DNA of 64,000 nucleotides from ChocPot-Mid sp043804925 (lineage in GTDB: Bacteria > Bacteroidota > Ignavibacteria > Kapaibacteriales > UBA2268), in NCBI GenBank assembly GCA_043804925.1, contig JAZDIP010000086.1, positions 1 through 64,000 of the forward strand, given 5' to 3'. Positions 1 to 8,916 of the stretch are shown here, one piece after another; within the stretch, counting starts at the first letter, position 1, and the number at the start of each line of letters is the position of its first letter. A program made the position numbers and the translations under genes. Under the pieces are notes generated by a model, which saw only the letters and a program-made list of their open reading frames with translations, had not been told where the DNA came from and did no database searches.

Positions 1-226
1 GTTTTAACATAATTATACCATACAAATATTGCAAGAATTTTATACAAAATTACGAAAACCTTGCAATTTTATCAAGTATAATTTATCCACAACTTATTAC
101 CATTGCTGATACTTACGGACTTTTTCACCGTTAACTAATTATCCTCTGAACCCACTTCAAAATATTTTTCTTGCGTTTTTCCTGAATTTAATTTTCAAAA
201 AATTGGTTATTGAGAAAACTCAGAAA

Positions 227-676
227 TTAAAACTCATAATTTATTTCTTCGTCGTAAATCGTTTCAAGCTGAAGTTTATGCTTGGATTCTTCGGCTGCCA
301 GCTTTAAAAATAAATTCTTAATTGCTGCATCCTGTGAATTATTAGCTAAATCATTATACATTTTGCTTGCAGCTTCTTCTTTTTTCATTGCTATGACAAG
401 AATATCTTGAAAAGTCATTTCGCCATGTGTTGTGGGTTCAACCATATAATCGCTTAATTTCATGTTTGTAACTTTCTCCGGTTTGTAAAGTTCCAATTTA
501 TTCAAATCAAGGTTCTTTAATATATCAGCATGTCCTAATTCCATTTTCTCAAAAGTTATAAGCATTTCTTTGCTTGACTGCACGTTAACCTTGCCTTGCA
601 AATTCCTGTAAAATTCTGCGGCTTCCAATTCGCGTTCGATTGCGAATTTTATTACATCCATTAAGTTATTTTCCAT
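227..676 (-). CDS. Rubrerythrin/ferritin-like diiron protein
   Basis: A 149-residue all-helical protein of the ferritin-like superfamily. Helix 1 has the ERELEAAEFY pattern, helix 2 a KMELGHAD pattern, helix 3 AMKKEEAASKMY and helix 4 LAAEESKHKLQLE. These are the paired Glu/ExxH positions that hold a diiron centre in rubrerythrins. There is no C-terminal rubredoxin domain, so it is the short, erythrin-only form. Family members act in peroxide or oxygen defence or iron handling in the cytoplasm; the substrate cannot be read here. It is transcribed alone, towards the window start. Family assignment is good, role is inferred. Confidence 0.85.
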   Translation of the reverse strand: MENNLMDVIKFAIERELEAAEFYRNLQGKVNVQSSKEMLITFEKMELGHADILKNLDLNKLELYKPEKVTNMKLSDYMVEPTTHGEMTFQDILVIAMKKEEAASKMYNDLANNSQDAAIKNLFLKLAAEESKHKLQLETIYDEEINYEF

Positions 677-742
677 TTTAATCCCAGTTTAATTTTCAAA
701 TTATTTTTTTATATTACGAAAAAATCCAAACTATATTGCTGA

Positions 743-1825
743 TTATTCATATTTTGTCCTGACTAATCTCAAACCGCAGTATTTATAATCACTTTCAGGA
801 TATGCTCTATTGGCAGCACGGATATATGCGGTTCCCGAAGCACATGAACCTCCACGTAATACTCTTCTACTTCCATTTTGAGGACCTTTAGGATTAATCA
901 TCAATGAATCATGATAATAGTCTCCTGAGTACCAATCCCAACACCATTCCCAGATATTACCGTGCATATCGAATAATCCGAAATCATTGGATAAAAGAGT
1001 TCCTGATGGATGGGGAGAATATCCGGAATTGATATTGAACCATGCAATATCTTCGGGATTCATTCCTTCAAATACCAAATTATTACCGGCTTTGCATGCA
1101 AACTCCCATTCGGCTTCTGTAGGAAGCCGGTAACCATTTGCAGTTGTATCATATTGAACCGTACTATCAATAACAAAAATATAACAGCTATCATATTTCA
1201 TTCTATTTGAAATTGCATTGCAAAATCTTATTGCCTCAAGCCAATCAATATTATGAACAGGTAAATTTTTGTCATTAATATAACTATTATTATATCCCAT
1301 TACATTTTCCCAAATGAGTTGAGAAATTTCAAATTTGGCAATATAATAATTCTTAGTAATAATGACTTGGTGAACAGGTCTTTCATTGGCAAAGCCCCAA
1401 TCTGAACCCATGGAAAATGTACCCGGCTGTATTTCAATCATTTCAAAAACCGGAAGATTACTAACAGTAATCGAAATCTTATTACTTGTCTTGCCATCGG
1501 AACACACTGCAACATTGCATGAAACAAGCTTGTCGCTTACCCGAAAGCTTATTTCAGTTCCTGTCCATTTTATACAATCCTTTGCCGGCAGTTTCAATAG
1601 AGTATCTTTATTAGTTTGCTCAATAAAAAGAAGATGTGAATTTTCTGTAACCTCTCCAAAGTACTTCCCGTAAACTGTAAGAACATCAAAATGGAATGTC
1701 GTTTGTTTGGATATACCAACAATCTGAGGTATCCCATTTTCAATTACCTGCGAAGAGTCGTTGCAAGCGATTAAAAAAAGAATTAAAACAGTAATTGTAT
1801 TTAAAAATATATTGTTTAATTTCAT
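743..1825 (-). CDS. Lipoprotein with IPT/TIG and FGE-sulfatase (SUMF1-like) domains
   Basis: About 360 residues from the Met codon at 1825. This start puts a hydrophobic signal directly before a lipobox (LIAC, Cys21) and lies about 30 bp downstream of a TAnnTTTG box at 1856-1863; an in-frame Met at 1858 would add 11 residues ahead of the signal. Residues 32-122 look like an IPT/TIG immunoglobulin-like domain, and residues 128-355 are a formylglycine-generating-enzyme-type fold (EIQPGTFSMGS, RLPTEAEWEFACKAG, GNIWEWCWDWY, RVLRGGSC). I do not see the paired active-site cysteines of true FGE, so sulfatase activation is unlikely. GldJ/GldK of T9SS share this fold but lack the IPT domain. Probably a surface or periplasmic lipoprotein. 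Confidence 0.8.
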   Translation of the reverse strand: MKLNNIFLNTITVLILFLIACNDSSQVIENGIPQIVGISKQTTFHFDVLTVYGKYFGEVTENSHLLFIEQTNKDTLLKLPAKDCIKWTGTEISFRVSDKLVSCNVAVCSDGKTSNKISITVSNLPVFEMIEIQPGTFSMGSDWGFANERPVHQVIITKNYYIAKFEISQLIWENVMGYNNSYINDKNLPVHNIDWLEAIRFCNAISNRMKYDSCYIFVIDSTVQYDTTANGYRLPTEAEWEFACKAGNNLVFEGMNPEDIAWFNINSGYSPHPSGTLLSNDFGLFDMHGNIWEWCWDWYSGDYYHDSLMINPKGPQNGSRRVLRGGSCASGTAYIRAANRAYPESDYKYCGLRLVRTKYE

Positions 1826-1855
1826 TATTATTGTTTTTTTGAAAACAAAGAATTT

Positions 1856-1863
1856 CAAATTTA
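1856..1863 (-). promoter_or_regulatory. Candidate -7 box (TAAATTTG) for the FGE-like lipoprotein
   Basis: The minus strand reads TAAATTTG, fitting the Bacteroidota sigma-factor -7 consensus TAnnTTTG, about 31 bp upstream of the ATG at 1825. It also overlaps the longer in-frame start, supporting the shorter one. The motif is short and can occur by chance in AT-rich DNA. Confidence 0.4.
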
Positions 1864-1954
1864 AATAATTTAAAGGAGAAATTGTAAATTTGAATATTCA
1901 GACTTAAATTAATCTTTTTTATTTGACGAAAATGAAATATTTAAAGGAGAGCAG

Positions 1955-3211
1955 TTGACAGGTAATAATAAAAATCCATGGAGTTTTATCCCGACGCAGT
2001 ATTTTGCTGAAGGTTTACCCTACGTAATAGTAAATACTTTATCCGTAGCAATGTTCAAATCGTTGGGAGTATCCAATGAATTAATCGGCATGACCAGCTT
2101 GCTTTATTTGCCATGGGCAATAAAATTTCTTTGGGGACCTTTTGTAGATGCGAATCTGACCAAAAGAAAATGGCTGATAATGATGCAATTGCTTTTAGGG
2201 ATTTGCTTTGCAGTGGTTGCGTTTATAATTCAGATGCCAAATATATTTTTATTGTCAATAATTATTTTTACAATTATTGCTTTTCTCTCAGCTACACATG
2301 ATATAGCTACAGATGGATATTACCTCCATGCCCTTGACCAAAAGGAACAAGCTTTTTTTACAGGAATAAGGTCGACATTTTACCGCTTCTCGAAGATATT
2401 CGGAAGCGGCTTGCTTTTAGCATTGGCAGGATGGATAAGCACCAATTATAGTAACAATAAATTTGGCTGGACGATTACTTTCATTATTTCGGCTTCTTTA
2501 TTTTTCTTCTTTTACCTTTATCATGGATTCATTTTGCCATATCCTTTAACTGACCAGCCCGTAAGAAACGAGAAAAAGAATATTTCATCCATACCGTTTA
2601 TTGAGGTTTTTAAAGAATATTTCAAACAACCTATGATTGGTGTGATTTTGGCTTTCATATTGCTTTATCGTTTGGGAGAAGGACTTCTCGAAAAAATGGC
2701 ACAACCTTTTTTAATTGATCCTTACAAAGAAGGTGGATTGAAGCTAAGTGAAATTCAAGTAGGATTGATGTATGGAACATTTGGAGTAATGGCATTGCTG
2801 GCAGGAGGAATACTCGGGGGTTGGTTAATTAAAAAATACAGTCTTAAAAAGCTTATCTGGGGATTTGCATTTGCAATGAATCTGCCAAATCTACTTTATG
2901 CTTACATGGCTTATTTTACGCCGGATATTTTGACAGTTCAGCTATGTATTATACTTGAGCAGTTTGGATACGGTCTCGGCTTCACTGCATTTATGGTTTA
3001 TCTGCTATATATTTCAAGAGGAAAGTTCAAAACATCTCATTATGCAATATCTACAGGGATTATGGCAGTCGGAATGATGCTTCCGGGTTTTTTCAGCGGA
3101 TTTTTACAGCAGGAAGTCGGCTATTTCTGGTTGTTTGTACTGAGTTTTCTCTTTACAATTCCCGGAATGCTTACAATTTTCTTTTTGCCGATTTATGAAA
3201 GTAAAGATTAA
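1955..3211 (+). CDS. MFS transporter, AmpG/PAT-like
   Basis: A 418-residue polytopic membrane protein with about 12 hydrophobic segments. The N-terminus (YFAEGLPY, then LLYLPWAIKFLWGPFVD) matches the AmpG/peptide-acetyl-CoA transporter branch of the major facilitator superfamily, whose members import muropeptides or related solutes. Translation starts at TTG: AAAGGAGA at 1943-1950 is correctly spaced for it, and the only upstream ATG opens a frame of eight codons. The downstream glycosyltransferase follows after 31 bp, so the two are probably co-transcribed. The substrate cannot be deduced. Confidence 0.8.
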   Translation: MTGNNKNPWSFIPTQYFAEGLPYVIVNTLSVAMFKSLGVSNELIGMTSLLYLPWAIKFLWGPFVDANLTKRKWLIMMQLLLGICFAVVAFIIQMPNIFLLSIIIFTIIAFLSATHDIATDGYYLHALDQKEQAFFTGIRSTFYRFSKIFGSGLLLALAGWISTNYSNNKFGWTITFIISASLFFFFYLYHGFILPYPLTDQPVRNEKKNISSIPFIEVFKEYFKQPMIGVILAFILLYRLGEGLLEKMAQPFLIDPYKEGGLKLSEIQVGLMYGTFGVMALLAGGILGGWLIKKYSLKKLIWGFAFAMNLPNLLYAYMAYFTPDILTVQLCIILEQFGYGLGFTAFMVYLLYISRGKFKTSHYAISTGIMAVGMMLPGFFSGFLQQEVGYFWLFVLSFLFTIPGMLTIFFLPIYESKD

Positions 3212-3242
3212 AATATTAATTTTGTAATAAATAGAAGAAAAT

Positions 3243-4736
3243 ATGAAAAAGAACAAAGAAATAATAATACTTTTATTAATTGTTGCATTCGGAGCTTTTC
3301 TTAGGTTTTACAATCTTGGTGAGCCGTCTTGCTTTAATGATGAACTTGAAACTTTGAGAGTTGCAAAATATTCTACAATCAGCGAGATGATAAATCAAGG
3401 TATAATTCCCGATGTTCATCCTCCGGGTTTTCAGGTAATTATGTTTTATGTCGTTCATTATATTGGGGACAGCGAATTTTGGCTTCGATTTCCGATGGCG
3501 TTAATTGGGATTTTATCAATACCTATGATTTACGTATTGGGAAAATATTTATATTCCTCGAGAGAAGGACTTATTTCTGCCTTAATGGTTACTGTTTTAT
3601 GGGCTCCACTTTTTTATAGCCAGGAAGCACGCTCTCATTCTATGATTTTTCTTTTATCAATAATGACTACTTTATACTGGCTAAAAATACTGAATGAATA
3701 TTCACAGGATAAGAATCCAAAAACAACTTGGATTGTCATATATATTGTCTTTGCGATAATTAGTATCTATACACATTATCTTATTATGTTCTATATATTT
3801 CTTCAAGGTCTATTCACATTGGTATATTTTCTTAGGTCGCCAAAATATTTATTGCGTTTTTTCATAATTTTTATCATTATAATAATCAGTTATCTGCCAT
3901 GGTTGCCTTATGCAATTCAACACTTTCAAAATAGTCCATCTTGGATTACTAAGCCATCAATTTTTGCTTTTGGGTACTTTTTAGCATTCCTGTTTAATTT
4001 ATCACCTTATGTTTTATTTATCGCCGTTACTTCTTACATATTTCTTTTAGTATATGCAATAAAGAACAAACATTTTTATAAAAATCAATTTTTCATGTCC
4101 CAAGATTTATTTTTATTGTTATGGCTTGTGGTTCCTTTCTTTATCATTTTCATTAAATCATTGATTTCCAAACCTACTTTAACAAATTACGGATTATTGC
4201 TTTCCGGACCTGCTGCGTATATACTGTTTGCAAGAGGAATAACAACATTAAAGCTAAAGGAAAAATGGCAAAATCTGGTAGCAATCCTTATATTCTTATT
4301 CATTACATGGCAAATAATTTTTGATTTCAATTATTACGGTGAACCTTATAAGGACAAAGTTGTTATTTTTGGTAAAAGTATAAAAAAACGTACGAAACAA
4401 ATGTTCAGGGAAGCCGCTCAATACGTAAAATCATACGACAGCAAATATCCAAATTCAATAATTGCCGGATACGCATGGTTCCCGGATTATTTCAATTATT
4501 ATTTCAATCAGATAGGATACGACAGAACAGTCGATATTCATGTTTTAGATGCCAAAGACACTACTAAATTTCAAAATATTAAAATACAATTCCCGGAAGA
4601 AGAATATATATGGGTACTGAGAGGCCACAAGGAATACGATAGTAATTATTTTGATTGGATGAAAGACAATTTTAAGCTGATTCACTACGAACCTATGATT
4701 GGTGCAGATGTCTGGCTATATAAGATACCTAAATAG
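3243..4736 (+). CDS. GT39/ArnT-like membrane glycosyltransferase
   Basis: A 497-residue protein with one N-terminal transmembrane helix, then FNDELET (Asp33-Glu34), the acidic pair that in protein-mannosyltransferase-type GT-C enzymes sits in the first extracytoplasmic loop and is catalytic. Further marks are VHPPGF, SEFWLRFPMALIGILSIP and YSQEARSHSM, followed by about ten more membrane segments and a soluble tail of roughly 130 residues. GT-C enzymes transfer sugars from polyprenyl-phosphate donors to lipids or proteins at the outer face of the inner membrane. Acceptor unknown. It follows the transporter by 31 bp. Confidence 0.8.
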   Translation: MKKNKEIIILLLIVAFGAFLRFYNLGEPSCFNDELETLRVAKYSTISEMINQGIIPDVHPPGFQVIMFYVVHYIGDSEFWLRFPMALIGILSIPMIYVLGKYLYSSREGLISALMVTVLWAPLFYSQEARSHSMIFLLSIMTTLYWLKILNEYSQDKNPKTTWIVIYIVFAIISIYTHYLIMFYIFLQGLFTLVYFLRSPKYLLRFFIIFIIIIISYLPWLPYAIQHFQNSPSWITKPSIFAFGYFLAFLFNLSPYVLFIAVTSYIFLLVYAIKNKHFYKNQFFMSQDLFLLLWLVVPFFIIFIKSLISKPTLTNYGLLLSGPAAYILFARGITTLKLKEKWQNLVAILIFLFITWQIIFDFNYYGEPYKDKVVIFGKSIKKRTKQMFREAAQYVKSYDSKYPNSIIAGYAWFPDYFNYYFNQIGYDRTVDIHVLDAKDTTKFQNIKIQFPEEEYIWVLRGHKEYDSNYFDWMKDNFKLIHYEPMIGADVWLYKIPK

Positions 4737-4739
4737 ATT

Positions 4740-4770
4740 TCTGCTTTCGCAGGAATGACAAATAGAAATC
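4740..4770. repeat. Remnant of a small palindromic intergenic repeat
   Basis: Just after the glycosyltransferase stop lies CTGCTTTCGCAGGAATGAC, a short hairpin (TTCTGC/GCAGGA with one G-T pair) followed by AATGAC. It resembles the widespread 'CCTGC-TTTC-GCAGGAATGAC' class of bacterial intergenic repeats. Only one partial copy is seen here. Confidence 0.35.
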
Positions 4771-4884
4771 GAGTAAACTATATTACTTTACGGCAATATT
4801 AAACCAAAATCATTTTTTTGTGTCAAATACCTAAACAGTCTGTTTAAAAATAAATTTTTAATAAAACATTAAGGAAATTGAAAC

Positions 4885-5493
4885 ATGAAAAAATTATTTG
4901 GAATGATAGCTTTAGTTACAATGTTAATATTTGTAACAACAAATGCAGATGCACAGGGTAGAAATGGTAAAGGAAACAATAATGGGGGAAACCACGGAAC
5001 AGTAAATTTCGTTGATGCCGATGGTGATGGCATTTGTGATAACTTTGTAGATGAAGATGGGGACGGAAAGTGTGACCATTGTACCGGTTTGGGTACTGGA
5101 TTTATTGATGAAGATGGAGATGGCAATTGTGATAATCAGGGAACAGGAAACATGGGCTCAGGAAATGGACAAGGACAGGGAGGAAAAGGCAAGGGAATGA
5201 ATGGTGAAGGTAAAAGACTTAGAGACGGTAGTTGTGACTTCGAACTGGAACAAAATTATCCAAATCCCGTAAACGGAAATACTTCATTGAACCTCAATGT
5301 TTCAGAAGCAAAATACGGTATTATAAATCTATATGATTATAGCGGTAACAAAGTTGCCGAAGTATTCAAAGGTGATTTAAATTCCGGGGATAATTTAATT
5401 GACTATCAACCGGTTAATATGAAATCCGGCGTTTACTATTATTCAGTTGAAATTGATGGGCAAATTTCAACAAAAAAGATGATTATTAAGTAA
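4885..5493 (+). CDS. Secreted T9SS protein with DxDGDG calcium-type motifs
   Basis: A 202-residue protein with a signal peptide (residues 1-24, ending ADAQG). Three near-identical acidic motifs follow at about 43-52, 55-64 and 74-83 (VDADGDGICD, VDEDGDGKCD, IDEDGDGNCD), resembling the DxDxDG calcium loops of EF-hand, dockerin and thrombospondin type-3 repeats, each followed by CD. Next comes a Gly/Asn/Lys-rich low-complexity linker, then a T9SS type A sorting domain from about residue 117 (YPNPVNG, GVYYYSVEIDG, KKMIIK at the end). It should be exported through the outer membrane and anchored or released. A Spy-like gene follows after 29 bp. Precise role unknown. Confidence 0.8.
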   Translation: MKKLFGMIALVTMLIFVTTNADAQGRNGKGNNNGGNHGTVNFVDADGDGICDNFVDEDGDGKCDHCTGLGTGFIDEDGDGNCDNQGTGNMGSGNGQGQGGKGKGMNGEGKRLRDGSCDFELEQNYPNPVNGNTSLNLNVSEAKYGIINLYDYSGNKVAEVFKGDLNSGDNLIDYQPVNMKSGVYYYSVEIDGQISTKKMIIK

Positions 5494-5522
5494 TTTTATA
5501 TATTTTTTAGAAGGAGCTTGAA

Positions 5523-6047
5523 ATGAAAAAATTAACATTAATCACAGTACTGGCAATATTTGCTATGTTGACGGCAAGCATTGCACAACCAATGCAAGGC
5601 AGAGGTTTTGGCAAAGGAAAAAAACTGATGGGAAAAATTCCCGGCTATAATTTCTATGATATGAATCAAAAAGATTTGGGATTAAATGCTGACCAGCTTA
5701 AAAAACTCAAATCAATTGATGATTCATTTCAAAAAGAAAGAATAGATGCCAGAGCTAAAATCCAGCATGCAGGATTGGAACTCAAAAATGAGGCGGATAA
5801 AACTAATATCAATAAGGATGTATTGCTCAGTAAACAGGACAATGTACAGAAACTAAGAAATGATATGCAAAAAAGAGCTATGTCATACAAAATTGATTTG
5901 TACAATGTATTAACCGATGAGCAAAGGTCCAAAATTGACGATATTAAAAGAAATTGCCCAAACATTGGCAATATGGGACCGGGAGGAAAAGGACAATGCG
6001 ACGGCATGGGTAAAGGTTTGGGAAAAGGAAATTGCAACAGGAGATGA
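5523..6047 (+). CDS. Spy/CpxP-family periplasmic protein (LTxxQ-like)
   Basis: A 174-residue protein with a cleavable signal peptide (residues 1-21) and a mostly helical body. Two LTxxQ-like motifs, LGLNADQ (52-58) and LTDEQ (130-134), bracket a charged helical hairpin as in Spy, CpxP and ZraP, which are periplasmic chaperones or metal-binding stress proteins. The C-terminal tail is Gly/Lys-rich with two cysteines (GPGGKGQCDGMGKG), echoing the Gly/Lys linker of the upstream T9SS protein. AAGGAG at 5512-5517 serves as ribosome binding site. The pair is probably one operon for envelope or metal stress. Confidence 0.75.
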   Translation: MKKLTLITVLAIFAMLTASIAQPMQGRGFGKGKKLMGKIPGYNFYDMNQKDLGLNADQLKKLKSIDDSFQKERIDARAKIQHAGLELKNEADKTNINKDVLLSKQDNVQKLRNDMQKRAMSYKIDLYNVLTDEQRSKIDDIKRNCPNIGNMGPGGKGQCDGMGKGLGKGNCNRR

Positions 6048-6097
6048 ATTAATAAAATATTTCTGATGAATTCCTCTTCGGCTAGCTTAGGATGACA

Positions 6098-6140
6098 CAA
6101 AAAAGGGCTGTCTCGTATTTTGAGACAGCCCCTTTTTTTA
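6098..6140. terminator. Bidirectional rho-independent terminator
   Basis: A 10-bp perfect GC-rich stem, GGGCTGTCTC (6105-6114) with GAGACAGCCC (6122-6131), has a 7-nt loop, an A-run on the left and a T-run on the right. It lies between the convergent Spy-like and Omp28-like genes, so it can end transcription from both sides. Confidence 0.9.
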
Positions 6141-6154
6141 AAATCAATTAATTC

Positions 6155-8851
6155 TTACTTCACAACTACTATCTGCAATTGTTCGGTAGTATCTTTTGTC
6201 TTGGCAACTATATAATATGTGCCTGATGACAAATTCGAAGAATTCAAGCTGAAATTATATGTTCCCGGCTCGAATGTCTTGTTTGTAATTTCTTTTACTG
6301 TTCTGCCTGTTGCATCAATCAAATCTATTTCAACCTGAAGTGACATATCACCATTCAATGTGAATTCAAGATTAGAATTTCCTGAGAATGGATTTGGTCC
6401 GGCAAACAAGTTGATAAGAGCAGATGCTTGTGTGCCGTCATCAACTCCAACAATTGAGTTGGCATTAATTGGCATTTGAACAGCACCTGATTTATTATTC
6501 GATGAAATTGTCAAATTGGTTTCAACGGATAGTACATCTGAAGGATTGAATGTTACTTCAACATCCTGACTTGCTCCTGCGGCTACTGTGAATGCTGTTG
6601 GGTCAATCGTAAACAACGGAGCATAAGCACCGGGAACAGTAATATTAGTTACATTCAATGCCTGATTACCGGTGTTATTAATCCTGAATGATTTTGTTTC
6701 TGTTCCACCTACAGCTACATCAACAAAATTGATTTCCTCTACGTTCAGGGAAATTACGGGACCCGCTGATGCTTGTGTGCCTCGACCTTCCAAATTTACC
6801 TGTTTGATAGGTGCATTTTCGGCATTTGAATAAATCCTAATCCATGAATCATATTGCACAGCATAAGAGGGCTTGAACTCCATTACAAGGTCATAAGTTT
6901 CACCTGCAGGTATTGTAAATGATTTGTTGCCCTTTACAGAGAAAACATTCGAATAATCATATTCCACCTCGACATCGGTTATATTCAAAGGTGATTTACC
7001 CTTATTTTCCAATGTAAGTGTTTGTTCTGAAGTCTGTCCTGCCTCAGTACTTGTAAAGCTCAAATCTTCAGAACAGGAAATTGAAGGACCGTTACCTTGC
7101 AACCATTCAAAACATTTGCCAATCAGATTATTTCTGGCATAAGTATCGCCAATTGCAAATGGATTCAAACCCAAAACAATTACCTTGGTTTCACCAACCA
7201 TGGAATGAACTGCAACTACGGTATCAACATTTTTAAATCTTAAGAAAGGTTGTGCGGTAGTTCCGACTGCCTTTAGTGCAGGAGCGAGATAATTGATTAA
7301 AGTACAAGGTTGGTCAAAACCATTGCTAATTGCATCACCCTGATAACCTATAATATTAATTTTACCGTCTCCGGCTCCCTGAAATGCTTGTTTTAGGAAT
7401 TGAACACCGGCATTGCTTAACATTGATTTTACGGAGTTATCAGTAGAATTAGCAATTATAGTTCCTAACATAAACACATTAACACCCTCATTGATAGCCG
7501 TGTTAATCTGAAGGGCTTCGGAAGCAACTAAACTGCCTTTTTCACCGCAATTCCAAACCAAAATATTAAGGTCGTTTAAGAATGGAGAAGTTGCCTCAAA
7601 TTCGGAGGTACTTAGTTGAACAGGACTTGTCAGTCCTGCAGAACTCATGTTCGACATTAATGAATACTGACTTTCACCGTTATCATCTACCTGCAAATTT
7701 TCGATTTCTGAAGATACTACAGTAATGAAACCCTTAACCCTTTGACCGGATGGGTCATATTTATTGAATATCTCGATATTTAAATCACCAATACCTAAAG
7801 TAGTGCCGGGAGTCAATTCAATAGTGAAATCCTTTGCCATACCGGCATTAATTGTAATTTCGGTTGCCTGTGTTTTCTCGGATTTTGAAACAATACCGTT
7901 TGGTGTAACCACTTGCCAAGTCCAATTGGCAGGTGTGCGAGCCGAAACTTCGTCGTTAATCCTGAAAGTGATTTGCTCATTTGTAACATTCCTAAGGTTG
8001 AAAGATTTTGAGAATGTTTCTCCAGCCGGTTTTGCTGAAATGGTTGGTCCGGTTGTCGTTAGTTCAGCATAAGGAGTGCCTTGCTGACCATTTATTGAAT
8101 TCAATATTTGAATGTAGTTAGCATCGGAGGCATGATACTCATTAACACAACCATAAAAATCAAGGTCATCAATTTTCCATGATGCATCGAGAGTATATGT
8201 ATAAGTATGTGTATATGTATCTCCGGCTTTAACTGAACTTGGAATTATACCGGTAGTCCCCCATGGACCGCCTAACATTTTTCTGAGAACACGTTTATGA
8301 TTATAATTATCACCCTGACCTGCCTGATAATATATCAAATTATTTTCAACTATATATACATTGAACCTCAATTCACCGGGTTGACTCAGACTCTGAAGAA
8401 ATACAGCTTCAATAGTAGCAGTCAATTCCCTTGTATTTTCATTAATTTGATATAATAACTTTACATCCACAACATCTTCCTGCTCTAATGCTAACGGGCA
8501 AATAGGTACCCAGTAATTCGGATGAAATAAAATCATATTTTGGTTATTGACATTAAAAATAGCTCTGTCAATTACTGATGATGGAATACCTTCGACTTCA
8601 AAAGCACCAGCTAACTGCAATCCATCGTTTGTATTGAATGGGTCGCCGGAACCACAATGGACTTCAACAACAAAAACATCTCCATTATAAGTATCTATAA
8701 TTTCTTCTGCTTTAGGTTTGGCTATTGAACCACAATATCCGCAACTTGTCCCTGTAAAACATTCAATCAGTACTCTCTTTTTAGCATCAAGATTGATACT
8801 CATCGCAAATATTAGCAAAACTGCTAATAAAATCGTAGTTAATCTTTTCAT
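6155..8851 (-). CDS. Omp28-like thioredoxin-fold protein with anchor-D domains and T9SS sorting domain
   Basis: 898 residues. A signal peptide (about 1-23) is followed by an Omp28-type region: VLIECFTGTSCGYC with a CxxC at Cys37/Cys40, HCGSGDPFN and a GIPSSVIDR cis-proline-like site, which is a thioredoxin-like fold. A middle region (about 390-580) looks like a class-I-amidotransferase-like or unknown domain. Two choice-of-anchor-D/ASH-like beta-sandwich domains lie at about 590-690 and 700-800 (LENKGKSPLNI, RINNTGNQALNV). A T9SS sorting domain ends the protein from about 815 (AGPNPFSGNS, SSGTYYIVAKTKD). The start has a strong AAAGGAGG sequence. A secreted or surface redox-fold protein is likely; its target is unknown. 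Confidence 0.8.
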   Translation of the reverse strand: MKRLTTILLAVLLIFAMSINLDAKKRVLIECFTGTSCGYCGSIAKPKAEEIIDTYNGDVFVVEVHCGSGDPFNTNDGLQLAGAFEVEGIPSSVIDRAIFNVNNQNMILFHPNYWVPICPLALEQEDVVDVKLLYQINENTRELTATIEAVFLQSLSQPGELRFNVYIVENNLIYYQAGQGDNYNHKRVLRKMLGGPWGTTGIIPSSVKAGDTYTHTYTYTLDASWKIDDLDFYGCVNEYHASDANYIQILNSINGQQGTPYAELTTTGPTISAKPAGETFSKSFNLRNVTNEQITFRINDEVSARTPANWTWQVVTPNGIVSKSEKTQATEITINAGMAKDFTIELTPGTTLGIGDLNIEIFNKYDPSGQRVKGFITVVSSEIENLQVDDNGESQYSLMSNMSSAGLTSPVQLSTSEFEATSPFLNDLNILVWNCGEKGSLVASEALQINTAINEGVNVFMLGTIIANSTDNSVKSMLSNAGVQFLKQAFQGAGDGKINIIGYQGDAISNGFDQPCTLINYLAPALKAVGTTAQPFLRFKNVDTVVAVHSMVGETKVIVLGLNPFAIGDTYARNNLIGKCFEWLQGNGPSISCSEDLSFTSTEAGQTSEQTLTLENKGKSPLNITDVEVEYDYSNVFSVKGNKSFTIPAGETYDLVMEFKPSYAVQYDSWIRIYSNAENAPIKQVNLEGRGTQASAGPVISLNVEEINFVDVAVGGTETKSFRINNTGNQALNVTNITVPGAYAPLFTIDPTAFTVAAGASQDVEVTFNPSDVLSVETNLTISSNNKSGAVQMPINANSIVGVDDGTQASALINLFAGPNPFSGNSNLEFTLNGDMSLQVEIDLIDATGRTVKEITNKTFEPGTYNFSLNSSNLSSGTYYIVAKTKDTTEQLQIVVVK

Positions 8852-8916
8852 AAGACCTCCTTTAAATTTATAAATAATTTGTTAATTTTTCTAATTTCAT
8901 AAATGCAATATAAAAT

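Noticed and set aside
743..1825. True formylglycine-generating enzyme or GldJ/GldK
   Set aside because: The paired catalytic cysteines of FGE are not seen and an N-terminal IPT domain is not part of GldJ/GldK.
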